The notes: a model not told the origin generated them from the sequence alone. A stretch of 64,000 bases of DNA from Methylococcaceae bacterium (GCA_021647585.1 JAKIUK010000008.1:1-64000); one strand, 5' to 3'. Shown: positions 16,969 to 25,177, numbered from the stretch's first letter. Translations and numbers: made by a program.

Positions 16969-18036
16969 TTATTTGCCACCAAAACCACGACTGCGAGAAC
17001 TACTCCGCGCACTACTACTGTTACCAAAAAAGCTTGAGCTACGCCTAGAGGGTACTTTATTAGAAAGAGATGTCGTGTTACTTCCAAAATAACTAGAGCT
17101 TCGCTTGCTAACTCCTTTATCAGCATGACGTGCACCGCTATTAGTACTACCATATTTTTTGCCAGAATTATTGACTCGTTGACTGTATGTACTAACCCGT
17201 TGTCGTCCTTGAACTGAGCCATATTGTTTTTTTGGTTTGGCTGGAGTTAGCCCATTATTACGCATTTTTGTATCGCGCTGCGTCGTTTGATAACGGTCCT
17301 GCTGACTACCATAAGCAGTTCTCCCATAATCACGATAATAAGAGTAATGTGGCCGTGAATTCCAGTCGTTATAGTAGGTAGGATATCTGTTATACATCCC
17401 CCCCCTGAATAAACTATTAAAAAAAGCGTATTGCCCATACCAATGCCAAAATGAACGGCCTGAATTATCTTGTCGATATTCACCATATCCAGGGTTACCT
17501 ATTAAATAGCTACCTGGTGTTATCGTCTCACCACGAACATTGGCAGCTTGACTGTCCTTAGGAATACTTATGGTGTTTAATTGCCCTCCAGACAATTCAG
17601 CCATGGTATTAATCAAATCAATTAAGGCATCATTAAACACTATAGGGTCTGCACCTGCATCAATTGACATTAATGACTGAGAAGTTAGATCAAACTGTTG
17701 TTTATTCTCTGGTTTACGATTGATTTTTTGTAATCGTTGTGAAAGCCCTTGATAAAGGTTTCCTTTCCTAGTGGCATCCTTAGCGAGTGCCTCTGCAACA
17801 GGCTGTAAATCAGGGTTAATTAAGGTGAGCTTTTTTGCATAAATATCAATGATTTTGGCATTGGTTAATTGCTTTCTGTCTAGTTTATTTCCCAAGTCCT
17901 TTAAATGCTGTTCAACCGAGTTATAGTTTTTCTGCGTTTGTTGGGCATAGTCATTACCACAGCCACTTAATAACAATAATAAGCTTGAGACTAATATCGG
18001 TGATAACCACTTGAGCAAAGAATTATTGTAAGCCAT
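16969..18036 (-). CDS. Lipoprotein with Arg/Ser/Gly-rich tail (YjfM-like position)
   Basis: 355 residues. The lipobox LLLLSGC places the lipidated Cys at 26. The ordered first half (about 30-190) is helical. From about 200 it becomes Tyr, Arg, Gly and Ser rich with repeated units RSSSYFGS, RRSSSFFGN and SARSSSRSRGFGGK. In E. coli the yjfL neighbour yjfM likewise encodes a lipoprotein (DUF1190) with a Ser/Arg/Gly-rich C-terminus, and from memory a similar RGFG-type ending. The resemblance here is in design rather than clear homology. It may be anchored in the outer membrane or the periplasmic face, with a tail that could be a modification or binding site. Confidence 0.75.
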   Translation of the reverse strand: MAYNNSLLKWLSPILVSSLLLLLSGCGNDYAQQTQKNYNSVEQHLKDLGNKLDRKQLTNAKIIDIYAKKLTLINPDLQPVAEALAKDATRKGNLYQGLSQRLQKINRKPENKQQFDLTSQSLMSIDAGADPIVFNDALIDLINTMAELSGGQLNTISIPKDSQAANVRGETITPGSYLIGNPGYGEYRQDNSGRSFWHWYGQYAFFNSLFRGGMYNRYPTYYNDWNSRPHYSYYRDYGRTAYGSQQDRYQTTQRDTKMRNNGLTPAKPKKQYGSVQGRQRVSTYSQRVNNSGKKYGSTNSGARHADKGVSKRSSSYFGSNTTSLSNKVPSRRSSSFFGNSSSARSSSRSRGFGGK

Positions 18037-18070
18037 ATTAAGGTCGTCTCCTGATTAGGCAGCTGGAAAT

Positions 18071-18194
18071 AAATAACCCACCCATTCTACAACGGATTTT
18101 TGTTTGTATTCGATTTTGTTGCGTAGGGCGCATAGCAGGCTATGTAACCGAAGCAACAAAATCGAAGACGGACAAAAAGGTGGGTGGGTTATTT
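18071..18194. repeat. Palindromic dispersed element, copy 1
   Basis: The outer arms AAATAACCCACCCA (18071-18084) and TGGGTGGGTTATTT (18181-18194) are exact inverted repeats. Inside, GATTTTGTTGC pairs with GCAACAAAATC, and the core GCATAGCAGGCTATG is itself palindromic. The same layout and core recur at 22209-22340 and 40325-40487, with diverged relatives at 54969-55123 and 54258-54335. It fills most of the gap between the lipoprotein and channel genes. It is probably a MITE-like or structured-RNA element. Confidence 0.75.
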
Positions 18195-18207
18195 GCTTCC
18201 GGTTGCC

Positions 18208-19317
18208 TTAGTTTCTAATGTTAGCTAATGCTTGTTGAATTGATTGGGTGGTCGGTGGATTATCATCATTCGCTATCACAAATAAACTATTCGTTGTAAT
18301 ACGCGTATTCGCATGAGGGTTTGTGTCACAGAGTCCTGTGTCTGCATGCAAATAGGCGACAGCTGTGCCAAAATCTTGTTGTATTAATTGGCAAACAATA
18401 TCCTTCCATAATATTCCATTGATATTCACCTCAAAACGCAAGTATAAATCACCAAATGAAGAAAACAAATTTTCAATAATTTGCTCGGACCCTGGGGCAA
18501 CCAGGCCACGAATTAACATTTCTGGATAGGCCCGCATAGGTCGAATAATCACATTGGCACCTGCTAGTCGAAAACGCTGCCGATTGGCATCGTCTACAGA
18601 TTCAGCCAATATCAAGGTATCTGGTCTTAGCTTTAATTCTTGTAAGCGATGCAAAATATCAAAGGTGCGACTATCCGAATCACGGTTATCTTCTTGTTTT
18701 GCCAATATGACTATGTATTTTGCTTGTTGTGCATTAACTGCGACTAAATCATCAGGATTTGTTCCACTCCCCGTATAATGAACCAGACCTGACATTTTTG
18801 ATAATCGATTAGGCAAGCCATTAGGAAACTGGGTTGTTAAAATTTGCACGGTGCATGACTGCAAATCACTATGCTGTAGATGCTTAATTAATCGTAAAAA
18901 AAACTGTTCACCCTGCTGCGAAGGGGTATTTATTACTAACATATGATCTAACATGTGCCACTCCCAATAACCATGCATCTTTTTGATTCTAATATTTGCG
19001 CGATACTCAAAATAGTCACCCGCCGCTTTAGCCAAAATAAAGATGCCACCTAAATATAACAAAAGTACAGTAGAAATTTTCCCCGCTGCTGTGGTTGCAC
19101 TAATATCTCCATATCCCGTTGTTGAAAGGGTAGTTAATGTTAACCACAGTGCATCTTGCCAATTAAATGCCTCAAATAGGGTCATTAAATATACATGCCC
19201 GACAATAATAATTAACAACAATAGTGCCGAGCGTATTAATGCGCGTTTTATGACATCTTCTTCAAAAGATAGCTTTGAATTTCGCCTCCAATTAATGAAA
19301 CGATAAAAAAAATTCAT
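18208..19317 (-). CDS. Potassium channel with C-terminal TrkA-N domain
   Basis: 369 residues. A two-helix pore module at the N-terminus has the pore helix LWLTLTTLSTTGYGDIS. The TTGYGD selectivity filter specifies K+. It is followed by a long cytoplasmic region (about 125-369) with RCK/TrkA-N-like repeats, including VVILAKQEDN-like and LILAESVDDANRQRFRLAGA segments typical of ligand-gated K+ channels. It lies between the DUF4178-like and lipoprotein genes and is probably cotranscribed with the SpeE-like gene. Channel pores of this kind can be blocked or gated by polyamines, which makes the neighbouring speE and speD genes notable. That functional link is inference. Confidence 0.92.
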   Translation of the reverse strand: MNFFYRFINWRRNSKLSFEEDVIKRALIRSALLLLIIIVGHVYLMTLFEAFNWQDALWLTLTTLSTTGYGDISATTAAGKISTVLLLYLGGIFILAKAAGDYFEYRANIRIKKMHGYWEWHMLDHMLVINTPSQQGEQFFLRLIKHLQHSDLQSCTVQILTTQFPNGLPNRLSKMSGLVHYTGSGTNPDDLVAVNAQQAKYIVILAKQEDNRDSDSRTFDILHRLQELKLRPDTLILAESVDDANRQRFRLAGANVIIRPMRAYPEMLIRGLVAPGSEQIIENLFSSFGDLYLRFEVNINGILWKDIVCQLIQQDFGTAVAYLHADTGLCDTNPHANTRITTNSLFVIANDDNPPTTQSIQQALANIRN

Positions 19318-19320
19318 AAC

Positions 19321-19968
19321 TCAAGTTTGTTTAGCTGGCCACAAAGATTCTATTTTGCGTATCGGAAGATAGGCACATAAATGTACTTCCGTTCTTCCAC
19401 CATCAAAGACTCTAAATTCTATGGCATGTTGCCGATCATCAGAAATCAACCAGGCAAAATCACATCCATCTTCACATCCATCTAATTGTTCAGGAAGTGG
19501 TTTATTGCGATAATCATCCTCATAACGATAAGCCAAATCAAAACCTTCCTGACGATAATTTTCAGCCACCCAACCGATTAATTCTTGCGGTAAATCATTG
19601 CTAACCACCCGAGAGGTTAAATGGTGATTAACCCCAGATTCAGCATCTAAAATCGTGGCAATATCTACTTCTGAAAATATTTTTAGTAAGGTGTCAGGAT
19701 AGACCTCCAAACCCAATTCAAATGTAGTATCGTCGATTACTCTTAAACGAATCTGACTATCGATGTCATCTAATTGAAAATAAATTCGTTTATGTTTGTC
19801 TCCCCCCAAATCTAACGTCCAAATTTTAGTAACCTGAAAGCTACGATTGCTTAAATCTGCCTGACCCATTAAATTAAATTCCACCATATCACCCACTAAC
19901 AAATCCCTTGGATGCTCTAATTGCCTGGCAGTAGGCGATTTTTCTTTAAACCGGTTAAATAATCCCAT
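19321..19968 (-). CDS. DUF4178/YjfK-like cytoplasmic protein
   Basis: 215 residues, no signal peptide or membrane span. The start MGLFNRFKEKSP and the segment LLVGDMVEFNLMGQADLSNRS resemble the l-x-VGD-x-V start of DUF4178 beta-barrel proteins. The occurrence of such proteins with PspA, DUF350 and channels is like YjfK (DUF2491) in E. coli. The domain assignment is by impression of pattern, not by search. The gene lies three bases upstream of the channel gene and 11 bases after the SpeE-like gene, so all three are one transcript. Confidence 0.6.
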   Translation of the reverse strand: MGLFNRFKEKSPTARQLEHPRDLLVGDMVEFNLMGQADLSNRSFQVTKIWTLDLGGDKHKRIYFQLDDIDSQIRLRVIDDTTFELGLEVYPDTLLKIFSEVDIATILDAESGVNHHLTSRVVSNDLPQELIGWVAENYRQEGFDLAYRYEDDYRNKPLPEQLDGCEDGCDFAWLISDDRQHAIEFRVFDGGRTEVHLCAYLPIRKIESLWPAKQT

Positions 19969-19979
19969 AATTTTCCTTG

Positions 19980-21665
19980 TTATTGTCTATATAAACCCAT
20001 TTCTTTTTGCCAGTCGGAATAATGGTATTGATAAGCTACCATAGAACCCAATCGGTTGATTTTTATCTCATCAGCTAGTTGATAAAAATGCTTACCAAAC
20101 TCAAACGCAGCTAACACAAGTCCTTTTGTTGTCCAACCATCATCTACCGGCCAAAGAGTTAAATTTTGTAATCGCTGTTTTGCCGATAATCCATTTTTAG
20201 TGGCTATGGTAAATCCCCATTCGCCAAAGGCAGGCACATTTTGATGATATTGTTGAACATGTTTGAAACCAGCATGTTTTATTGTTTTCCCAATACTAAT
20301 AAATGTATTTTTCGCATGATAAGGACTTGTAGATTGCACTACCATCGCACCATCCCCAGCCAATAGATTAAAAACCTTATGATAAAAACGGGCACTATAA
20401 AGTTTATTTAAATCAGGATGATTAGGGTCAGGTAAATCAATAATCACCGTATCAAACATTTGTTCATCTCGAATCAAAGTATTTATGCTGACAAAAGCAT
20501 CACCAAAAACAGTTTGCACTCTTTTATCATTAAATGCGCCTTTATTCTCAGCAATTAAGCGCTGATTAACCACTTTCCCTTGTTCCATACGTGGCGTTTT
20601 AAATAACTCAACTAAATCGTGATCTAAATCCAGCAACAACACCTGTTTAGGATTCCATCGTAACACGTCCCTCACAGCCAACCCATCACCACCACCAATA
20701 ATTAAAACCTTATCATGACGAGCTGATGCAGCAAGTGCCGGATAAGTCAGCATAGCATGATAAATATGCTCATCATTACTGGCAAACTGTGTTCTACCAT
20801 TAATAAAAAAGGTCAATACTGTTGGTTTAGTGGGGTCAGTAATCCGTTCGGTTATGACCAAATGCTGATATCGCGTGTTAACATGGTATACCACTTTATC
20901 CCGATATAACATATCCTCCATCTCAGCGGCCCAATCAGAGCCATAACTAAAAACCTGCAATATCCAAAGTGCAACCACTGCATGACCCATAAGCAAATAG
21001 ATCGCCGATGGAATCTTATCCCTGAATAAATAAAAAAATAAAAGACCGATCAATAGATTAACTGAGGCTGTTAATGCTCCTGCTAAAGAGACCTCTAATG
21101 ACAACATCAAAAAAACCCATAATAATGCACCGAAACCGGCGCCTAAATAATCAATACCATAAATAGATCCTGTATTATTTTTTAAGTGATCGGCATAAAT
21201 TTGGTTACGAATTTCACCAATTAAAGGAATCTCCATTCCAATTAATGTACCTAATAGTGCTGCAACCAGATAAGGCATCCATTGCGCTATGGATTCAGCC
21301 GTTGCTACTAAACCACCTCTGGGGATTAAATCGGGAGGTATAGAGAATGTCTCGGCTAATATTTGTGGAAATAATGCGGCCAAAGAAAATACGCCACCTA
21401 TAATTAACACGCTGCTTGCCCCGATTAACGCCAGACACAACTCTAACCATGCAAATCCAGCAAAGGGGTTTTTTATTTTACGAGCCAAAAAAGATCCAAC
21501 CCCCATAAAAATCATCATCACCGAAATAATGCCATAAATAGCTTCTTCGACTGCGCCTAAAACCCGTCCCGCATAATGCGATAATAAATATTCATAAACT
21601 AAGCCACATCCAGCTCCGATAGCTAAAATACTTAGTACAGTCCAATCCAATTGTTTTTTTGACAA
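19980..21665 (-). CDS. Polyamine aminopropyltransferase with N-terminal membrane domain
   Basis: 561 residues. About seven membrane helices occupy the first 240 residues, followed by a full SpeE domain. The signature loop is VLIIGGGDGLAVRDVLRW, followed by LLLDLDHDLVELF, VFGDAFVSIN and IIDLPDPNHPDLNKLYS, which contain the expected acidic residues for decarboxylated SAM and amine. It is thus a probable membrane-anchored spermidine-type synthase (COG4262-like). speD, which makes decarboxylated SAM, starts divergently about 150 bases away. Together they form a complete two-step aminopropylation module. The product and acceptor are not proven. Confidence 0.92.
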   Translation of the reverse strand: MSKKQLDWTVLSILAIGAGCGLVYEYLLSHYAGRVLGAVEEAIYGIISVMMIFMGVGSFLARKIKNPFAGFAWLELCLALIGASSVLIIGGVFSLAALFPQILAETFSIPPDLIPRGGLVATAESIAQWMPYLVAALLGTLIGMEIPLIGEIRNQIYADHLKNNTGSIYGIDYLGAGFGALLWVFLMLSLEVSLAGALTASVNLLIGLLFFYLFRDKIPSAIYLLMGHAVVALWILQVFSYGSDWAAEMEDMLYRDKVVYHVNTRYQHLVITERITDPTKPTVLTFFINGRTQFASNDEHIYHAMLTYPALAASARHDKVLIIGGGDGLAVRDVLRWNPKQVLLLDLDHDLVELFKTPRMEQGKVVNQRLIAENKGAFNDKRVQTVFGDAFVSINTLIRDEQMFDTVIIDLPDPNHPDLNKLYSARFYHKVFNLLAGDGAMVVQSTSPYHAKNTFISIGKTIKHAGFKHVQQYHQNVPAFGEWGFTIATKNGLSAKQRLQNLTLWPVDDGWTTKGLVLAAFEFGKHFYQLADEIKINRLGSMVAYQYHYSDWQKEMGLYRQ

Positions 21666-21818
21666 TGTTTTGCCTTAATTAATAGTGCTTTTCATAAAGG
21701 GATACCACTCACACAATATTTATACGATTGACAGTGGAGCGAATTTCATTTCAAAACTGAAATTTTTAACACACAATACTATGTTTAGATATGTTTTTTT
21801 ACTCTTATCAGTTATGAT

Positions 21819-22214
21819 TTGCCGATTAAGCAAATCTTGAAAGTAGTTGTGGATAAAAAACATCTTAAAGCCTATGGAAATCATCTCATTATTGATCTCC
21901 ATGGTGCAGGTCATCTTGATGATATGAGTTTAATGAAAGCGGCTATTCATGACATTATTAAGCAAACTGGCACTACCTTGTTGTTTGAAAACTTTCATCA
22001 TTTCCATCCCTCTGGTATTACTGGAATTGCGTGTCTTGCAGAATCACATATTTCTGTACATACTTGGCCAGAACAAAATTTTGCTGCCTTTGATGTTTTT
22101 ATGTGCGGTAAGGCACAGCCAGAATTAGCGATTACAATACTAAAACATTATTTTGGTGGTACTGAAAACGTAACCGTACTAAAACGTGGTATTAAGGCAA
22201 CTTGCAGCAAATAA
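21819..22214 (+). CDS. speD: S-adenosylmethionine decarboxylase proenzyme
   Basis: Pyruvoyl enzyme that makes decarboxylated SAM, the aminopropyl donor. The compact prokaryotic type (about 130 residues) is seen: GNHLIIDLHGAGHLDD, FHHFHPSGITG, and the self-cleavage site in LAESHISVHTWPE, where Ser after Glu becomes the pyruvoyl group. AFDVFMCG with the conserved Cys follows. The start is uncertain: TTG at 21819 lacks a good ribosome site, and another TTG lies at 21837 (LKVVVDKK). The stop codon lies inside the outer arm of palindromic repeat copy 2. It is divergent from the membrane SpeE gene. Confidence 0.92.
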   Translation: MPIKQILKVVVDKKHLKAYGNHLIIDLHGAGHLDDMSLMKAAIHDIIKQTGTTLLFENFHHFHPSGITGIACLAESHISVHTWPEQNFAAFDVFMCGKAQPELAITILKHYFGGTENVTVLKRGIKATCSK

Positions 22215-22340
22215 TCTACCCATCCTGCTTGTCCTTTTGTCCGTATTCAGCGTTGTAACAACAGTTGCGTAGCCTGCTATGCGCTTTTTGCTACGCCTTG
22301 AAGACAAACAAAAATCCAGCGCAATCTGGTTAGATTATTT
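22209..22340. repeat. Palindromic dispersed element, copy 2
   Basis: The outer arms AAATAATCTACC (22209-22220) and GGTTAGATTATTT (22328-22340) are near-exact inverted repeats. The inner sequence is the reverse complement of copy 1, with shared blocks TTTTGTCCGT, GTAGCCTGCTATGCGC and ACAAACAAAAATCC. The left arm overlaps the speD stop codon and supplies the end of the reading frame. Confidence 0.75.
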
Positions 22341-22446
22341 TTTACAGTTACCTAAGCCCATTGAAATATCAACAATTAGTCCTTATTAATACAACACTAC
22401 ATACAAAATAATGCGTGTACTTTTTTATTCACAATAGGAAATAACT

Positions 22447-22869
22447 ATGAATAACAGCCTAGATAAAGTCCGAGCTGCTTTAGCTGACTACACTGCAGAA
22501 GATGGTAGCCATTTTAGTGTCACTGCGACTGAAAACGAAGAGATTTCCATGCTGACTATCATCCGCGAAGATATTGAAGAATTTGCAATTCTTGCGACAG
22601 CGAGTGACAGTCAATTACTTTTTAATGTCGCCTTATTTGATAAAGGCCAAATTATTGATGGACAAGTCGCTGCATTAAATAAAATGATGCTAGAACTCAA
22701 CATGGCGATGCCACTATCCTCATTTGCGCTGACAGGTGCCCATTATTCAATTTTTGGGGCAATGTCTGTTGAGTCTGATGCAAGCCAAATACAAGAAGAA
22801 ATCCTGGTTTTATCAGAAAACATAATGGATGCTCTTGAAGTATGTCAAAACTTCTTAATTAAAGCCTAA
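22447..22869 (+). CDS. DUF2170 (YjfI-like) protein
   Basis: 140 residues, acidic and cytoplasmic. It matches the YjfI family pattern with FSVTATENEEISMLTI, an EFAILATASDSQLLFN strand pair and the typical PLSSFALTGAHYSIFGAMS block, then a C-terminal helix. Its function is unknown. In E. coli yjfI directly precedes the PspA-like yjfJ, exactly as here, where pspA-like starts 12 bases after the stop. The two are almost certainly cotranslated and may interact. The ATG has an AGGAAA site. Confidence 0.85.
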   Translation: MNNSLDKVRAALADYTAEDGSHFSVTATENEEISMLTIIREDIEEFAILATASDSQLLFNVALFDKGQIIDGQVAALNKMMLELNMAMPLSSFALTGAHYSIFGAMSVESDASQIQEEILVLSENIMDALEVCQNFLIKA

Positions 22870-22881
22870 CTGGAGAATATT

Positions 22882-23565
22882 ATGGGATTTTTAAACAACG
22901 TATTTAAAACAATCAAAGGTTATGGCAGTGAAGCAAATGATGCCTTTGTTGATGCACAGGGTATACGTATTATGGAACAAGAAATTCGAGATGCTGTAGA
23001 AAGTCAAAGTAAAGCAAATGAATCGCTTACCGATGTTATGGCTGAACAAAAAGGCATAGCTCGTAAAGTGAATGATTTAAAAGCTTCCGTTGATGAATAT
23101 AGTGCAGCTATTGGTAAATTATTAGACTCTGGTAATGAAACGTTAGCGATGGAAACTGCAGAGAAACTGGCAGAACTGGAATCTGAACTCGATAGTAACC
23201 AAGCTGTATTAGATTCATATAATGAGCAAGTTAAAGAGTTAAAGATTACTATTAAAGACTCGGCTAAACAAATTGAAGCGTTAAAACGAGAAGTTTCCAT
23301 TGTCAAATCGACTGAAGCTGCGCAAAAAGCCAGTGAAGCCACTGCTGCACAGTTTTCAGGCACTAATTCTTCACTTCGCTCAGCGTCAGCCTCAATGGAG
23401 CGTATTAAAGCAAAGCAACAAAAACGAAAAGATAAAATGAAATCAGCGCGTGAATTAGCCAAAGAAACAAATGGTGTCGAGCTCAAAGATAAACTTGCTG
23501 CAGCAGGTGTTATCGGTAATCAATTGTCAGCAGCTTCTATTTTAGAACGATATAAAAAAAGCTGA
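22882..23565 (+). CDS. PspA/IM30-family protein (YjfJ-like)
   Basis: 227 residues, largely alpha-helical coiled coil. The N-terminal MGFLNNVFKTIKGYGSEAND is an amphipathic helix of the PspA/Vipp1 type, followed by long heptad-like helices to about 150 and a charged KAKQQKRKDKMKSARELAKE region. PspA-family proteins bind and scaffold stressed membranes as ESCRT-III-like polymers. The YjfJ subgroup is not the phage-shock PspA of the pspABC operon, and no pspBC or pspF is present. It follows the DUF2170 gene closely. A shared task with the DUF350, lipoprotein and channel genes is inferred. Confidence 0.9.
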   Translation: MGFLNNVFKTIKGYGSEANDAFVDAQGIRIMEQEIRDAVESQSKANESLTDVMAEQKGIARKVNDLKASVDEYSAAIGKLLDSGNETLAMETAEKLAELESELDSNQAVLDSYNEQVKELKITIKDSAKQIEALKREVSIVKSTEAAQKASEATAAQFSGTNSSLRSASASMERIKAKQQKRKDKMKSARELAKETNGVELKDKLAAAGVIGNQLSAASILERYKKS

Positions 23566-23607
23566 AAAAATCAAACTGGAAGTATGGACAAGGCTTTATG
23601 CTTCCAG
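23565..23607 (-). terminator. Possible terminator shared by pspA-like and rhomboid genes
   Basis: CTGGAAG (23576-23582) and CTTCCAG (23601-23607) can pair around an 18-base loop. On the minus strand it runs into a T-rich tract, TTTGATTTTTT. The stem is short, so this is a weak call. Confidence 0.35.
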
Positions 23608-23642
23608 AAATACAGACTCTATAAATGATTTTGTATAGCTAC

Positions 23643-24173
23643 CTAACTTTCCCTGTGATATAACCAAGACACGATAATTCCTGCAATAAAACCAAATAAA
23701 TGTCCTTCCCAGGAAACCCCAACTTTTCCAGGAAAAATTCCAAATATCAGCCCACCATAAAAAAACATCAGTCCAATAGAAACGACGATGTATTTTAATT
23801 TCCGGGAAAACCATCCTGACAATAACAAATATCCCCAAATACTGAAAATAAGACCCGATGCACCAATATGATTTGCACTGCGTCCGAACAGCCAAGTTAA
23901 TGCTCCACCAATAATTACCATTAGCATAACCTTGGTAAGCATTTTATTACCTTCTAACAACGCTAGAACGACAGCAAAGGAAACAAAACTAATTGAGTTT
24001 CCAATGAGATGAAATAATGAGCCGTGTAAAAAAGGTGCCGTAAAAATTCCAATCAGGCCTAATGTTGTTCTAGGCACTAACCCAAACTGTTGCAACGGTA
24101 ATAACCATGAGGAGAAATAGCTGATCCACATAATTATTAGAATAGCTAAAATGATTTTGATTGACTGCTTCAA
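23643..24173 (-). CDS. Rhomboid-family intramembrane serine protease
   Basis: 176 residues and about six membrane helices. The catalytic dyad is visible as Ser in NHIGASGLIFS (GxSG motif) and His in SWEGHLFGFIAG. The GSLFHLIGNSISF segment provides the HxxxN signature of the second helix. Rhomboids cleave transmembrane substrates within the bilayer. It is convergent with the PspA-like gene, so it is adjacent to, but not cotranscribed with, the envelope cluster. Whether it cleaves one of the cluster membrane proteins is unknown. Confidence 0.9.
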   Translation of the reverse strand: MKQSIKIILAILIIMWISYFSSWLLPLQQFGLVPRTTLGLIGIFTAPFLHGSLFHLIGNSISFVSFAVVLALLEGNKMLTKVMLMVIIGGALTWLFGRSANHIGASGLIFSIWGYLLLSGWFSRKLKYIVVSIGLMFFYGGLIFGIFPGKVGVSWEGHLFGFIAGIIVSWLYHRES

Positions 24174-24319
24174 TTAAATTCACTCATTTTAGTGACCATA
24201 AGATTGATTTCTTTTCAAATATTAACATTTTACAATACGGGTCATACTGATATATCGGTATTTTTAATTAGCATATTAAAATATACTTTTTTATGTGGCG
24301 TTTTTTTAATACCTTTTCA

Positions 24320-24526
24320 CTACAGATCCTCTTTACAGCCAAATTCCTCCCCCCATTTCTTACACCATTTTATTCGTATGTCTTCTGCATCACATATCTG
24401 GATGATCAACTCTCGACATCGCTGCTGAATATCTCCTCTCAGAACAAGGTCTCTATATTTAGTAACCCAAACTATATGTACTAAAAGAATACTTATTGTA
24501 CGACCACTTTGCCTCTGTTCTTTCAT
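24320..24526 (-). pseudogene. IS200/IS605 TnpA, N-terminal remnant
   Basis: The reading frame begins like an IS200-type Y1 transposase with ILLVHIVWVTKYRDLVLRG and QQRCRELIIQICDAEDI, about 50 residues. It then loses homology at IKWCKKWGEEFGCKEDL and stops. The HUH motif and catalytic Tyr region are absent, so it is a non-functional fragment. It lies next to a broken HDOD gene, which suggests that this patch decayed after transposition. Confidence 0.75.
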
Positions 24527-24621
24527 CCGTTAAGCTTAACACATGTGTAGCAGCTAAAGCCTTGCACTAAAGTACATAGTTTTAACTAGTGATTTGAGAC
24601 AATAAACAGTGGCTGCTTGCT

Positions 24622-25115
24622 TTATTCTGATTCAAACAGTACATCCTGTGCCAGTTCAGGAACTTTGGCATATATCACTAGATGACCAATCTCGTGTAAA
24701 AGTCCTGCTGTAAAGAGTCGTTCACATGCTGAAAGCATGCATTTCTTTACCAACAATCTTGCAGTTATGCCACAGTAGATACTACTGCGCCAAAATATTT
24801 CTTGATTTATCACAACTGCCGGAATCCCTGAAAATGCTCGAATAGCCAAGCTGCTCAATAGTAGCTCATGTAATTGTATTCCCCAATCAGGGATATCGCT
24901 TGCTTAACCGTATGTGCTTTACGTGCATAGCCAAAAAAACGGCTATTGGCAATTCTTATGATGCGTGCAGCCAATGCGTTATCGAGATTTATAACTTTTA
25001 CAAAATCGTCTATTCTAGCCTTGGGTGTAATTACCAGTCTACTGATATGATGATAAACATCTGGCAATGTTATGTGTTCTGCAACGCTTATCACCAGATT
25101 ATGAGCAGGAGTCAT
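24622..25115 (-). pseudogene. HDOD-domain signalling protein, frameshifted
   Basis: Two overlapping frames together make an HDOD domain. The first gives VKVINLDNALAARIIRIANS and KAHTVKQAISLIGEY. The second continues with QLHELLLSSLAIRAFSG and GLLHEIGHLVIYAKV. A one-base loss near 24865-24875 (between ISLIG and QLHELL) shifts the frame. The C-terminal part after FESE is also missing. HDOD proteins are HD-like signalling domains. The normal member is longer, so this is a broken remnant. Confidence 0.8.
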
Positions 25116-25124
25116 ATGAATATC

Positions 25125-25177
25125 TAACTCCTAATATTAAGCCACCGGCTCTGCCGGTGGCTTAATATTAGGAGTTA
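25125..25177. repeat. Perfect 25-bp-arm palindrome
   Basis: TAACTCCTAATATTAAGCCA... at 25125 and its exact reverse complement ending at 25177 make 25-bp perfect arms around a three-base TCT loop. The GCCACCGGC/GCCGGTGGC core resembles the hairpins at IS200/IS605 ends, but it could also be a bidirectional terminator. No T run follows beyond the AT-rich arms. It lies about 600 bases from the IS200 tnpA remnant. Confidence 0.8.
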
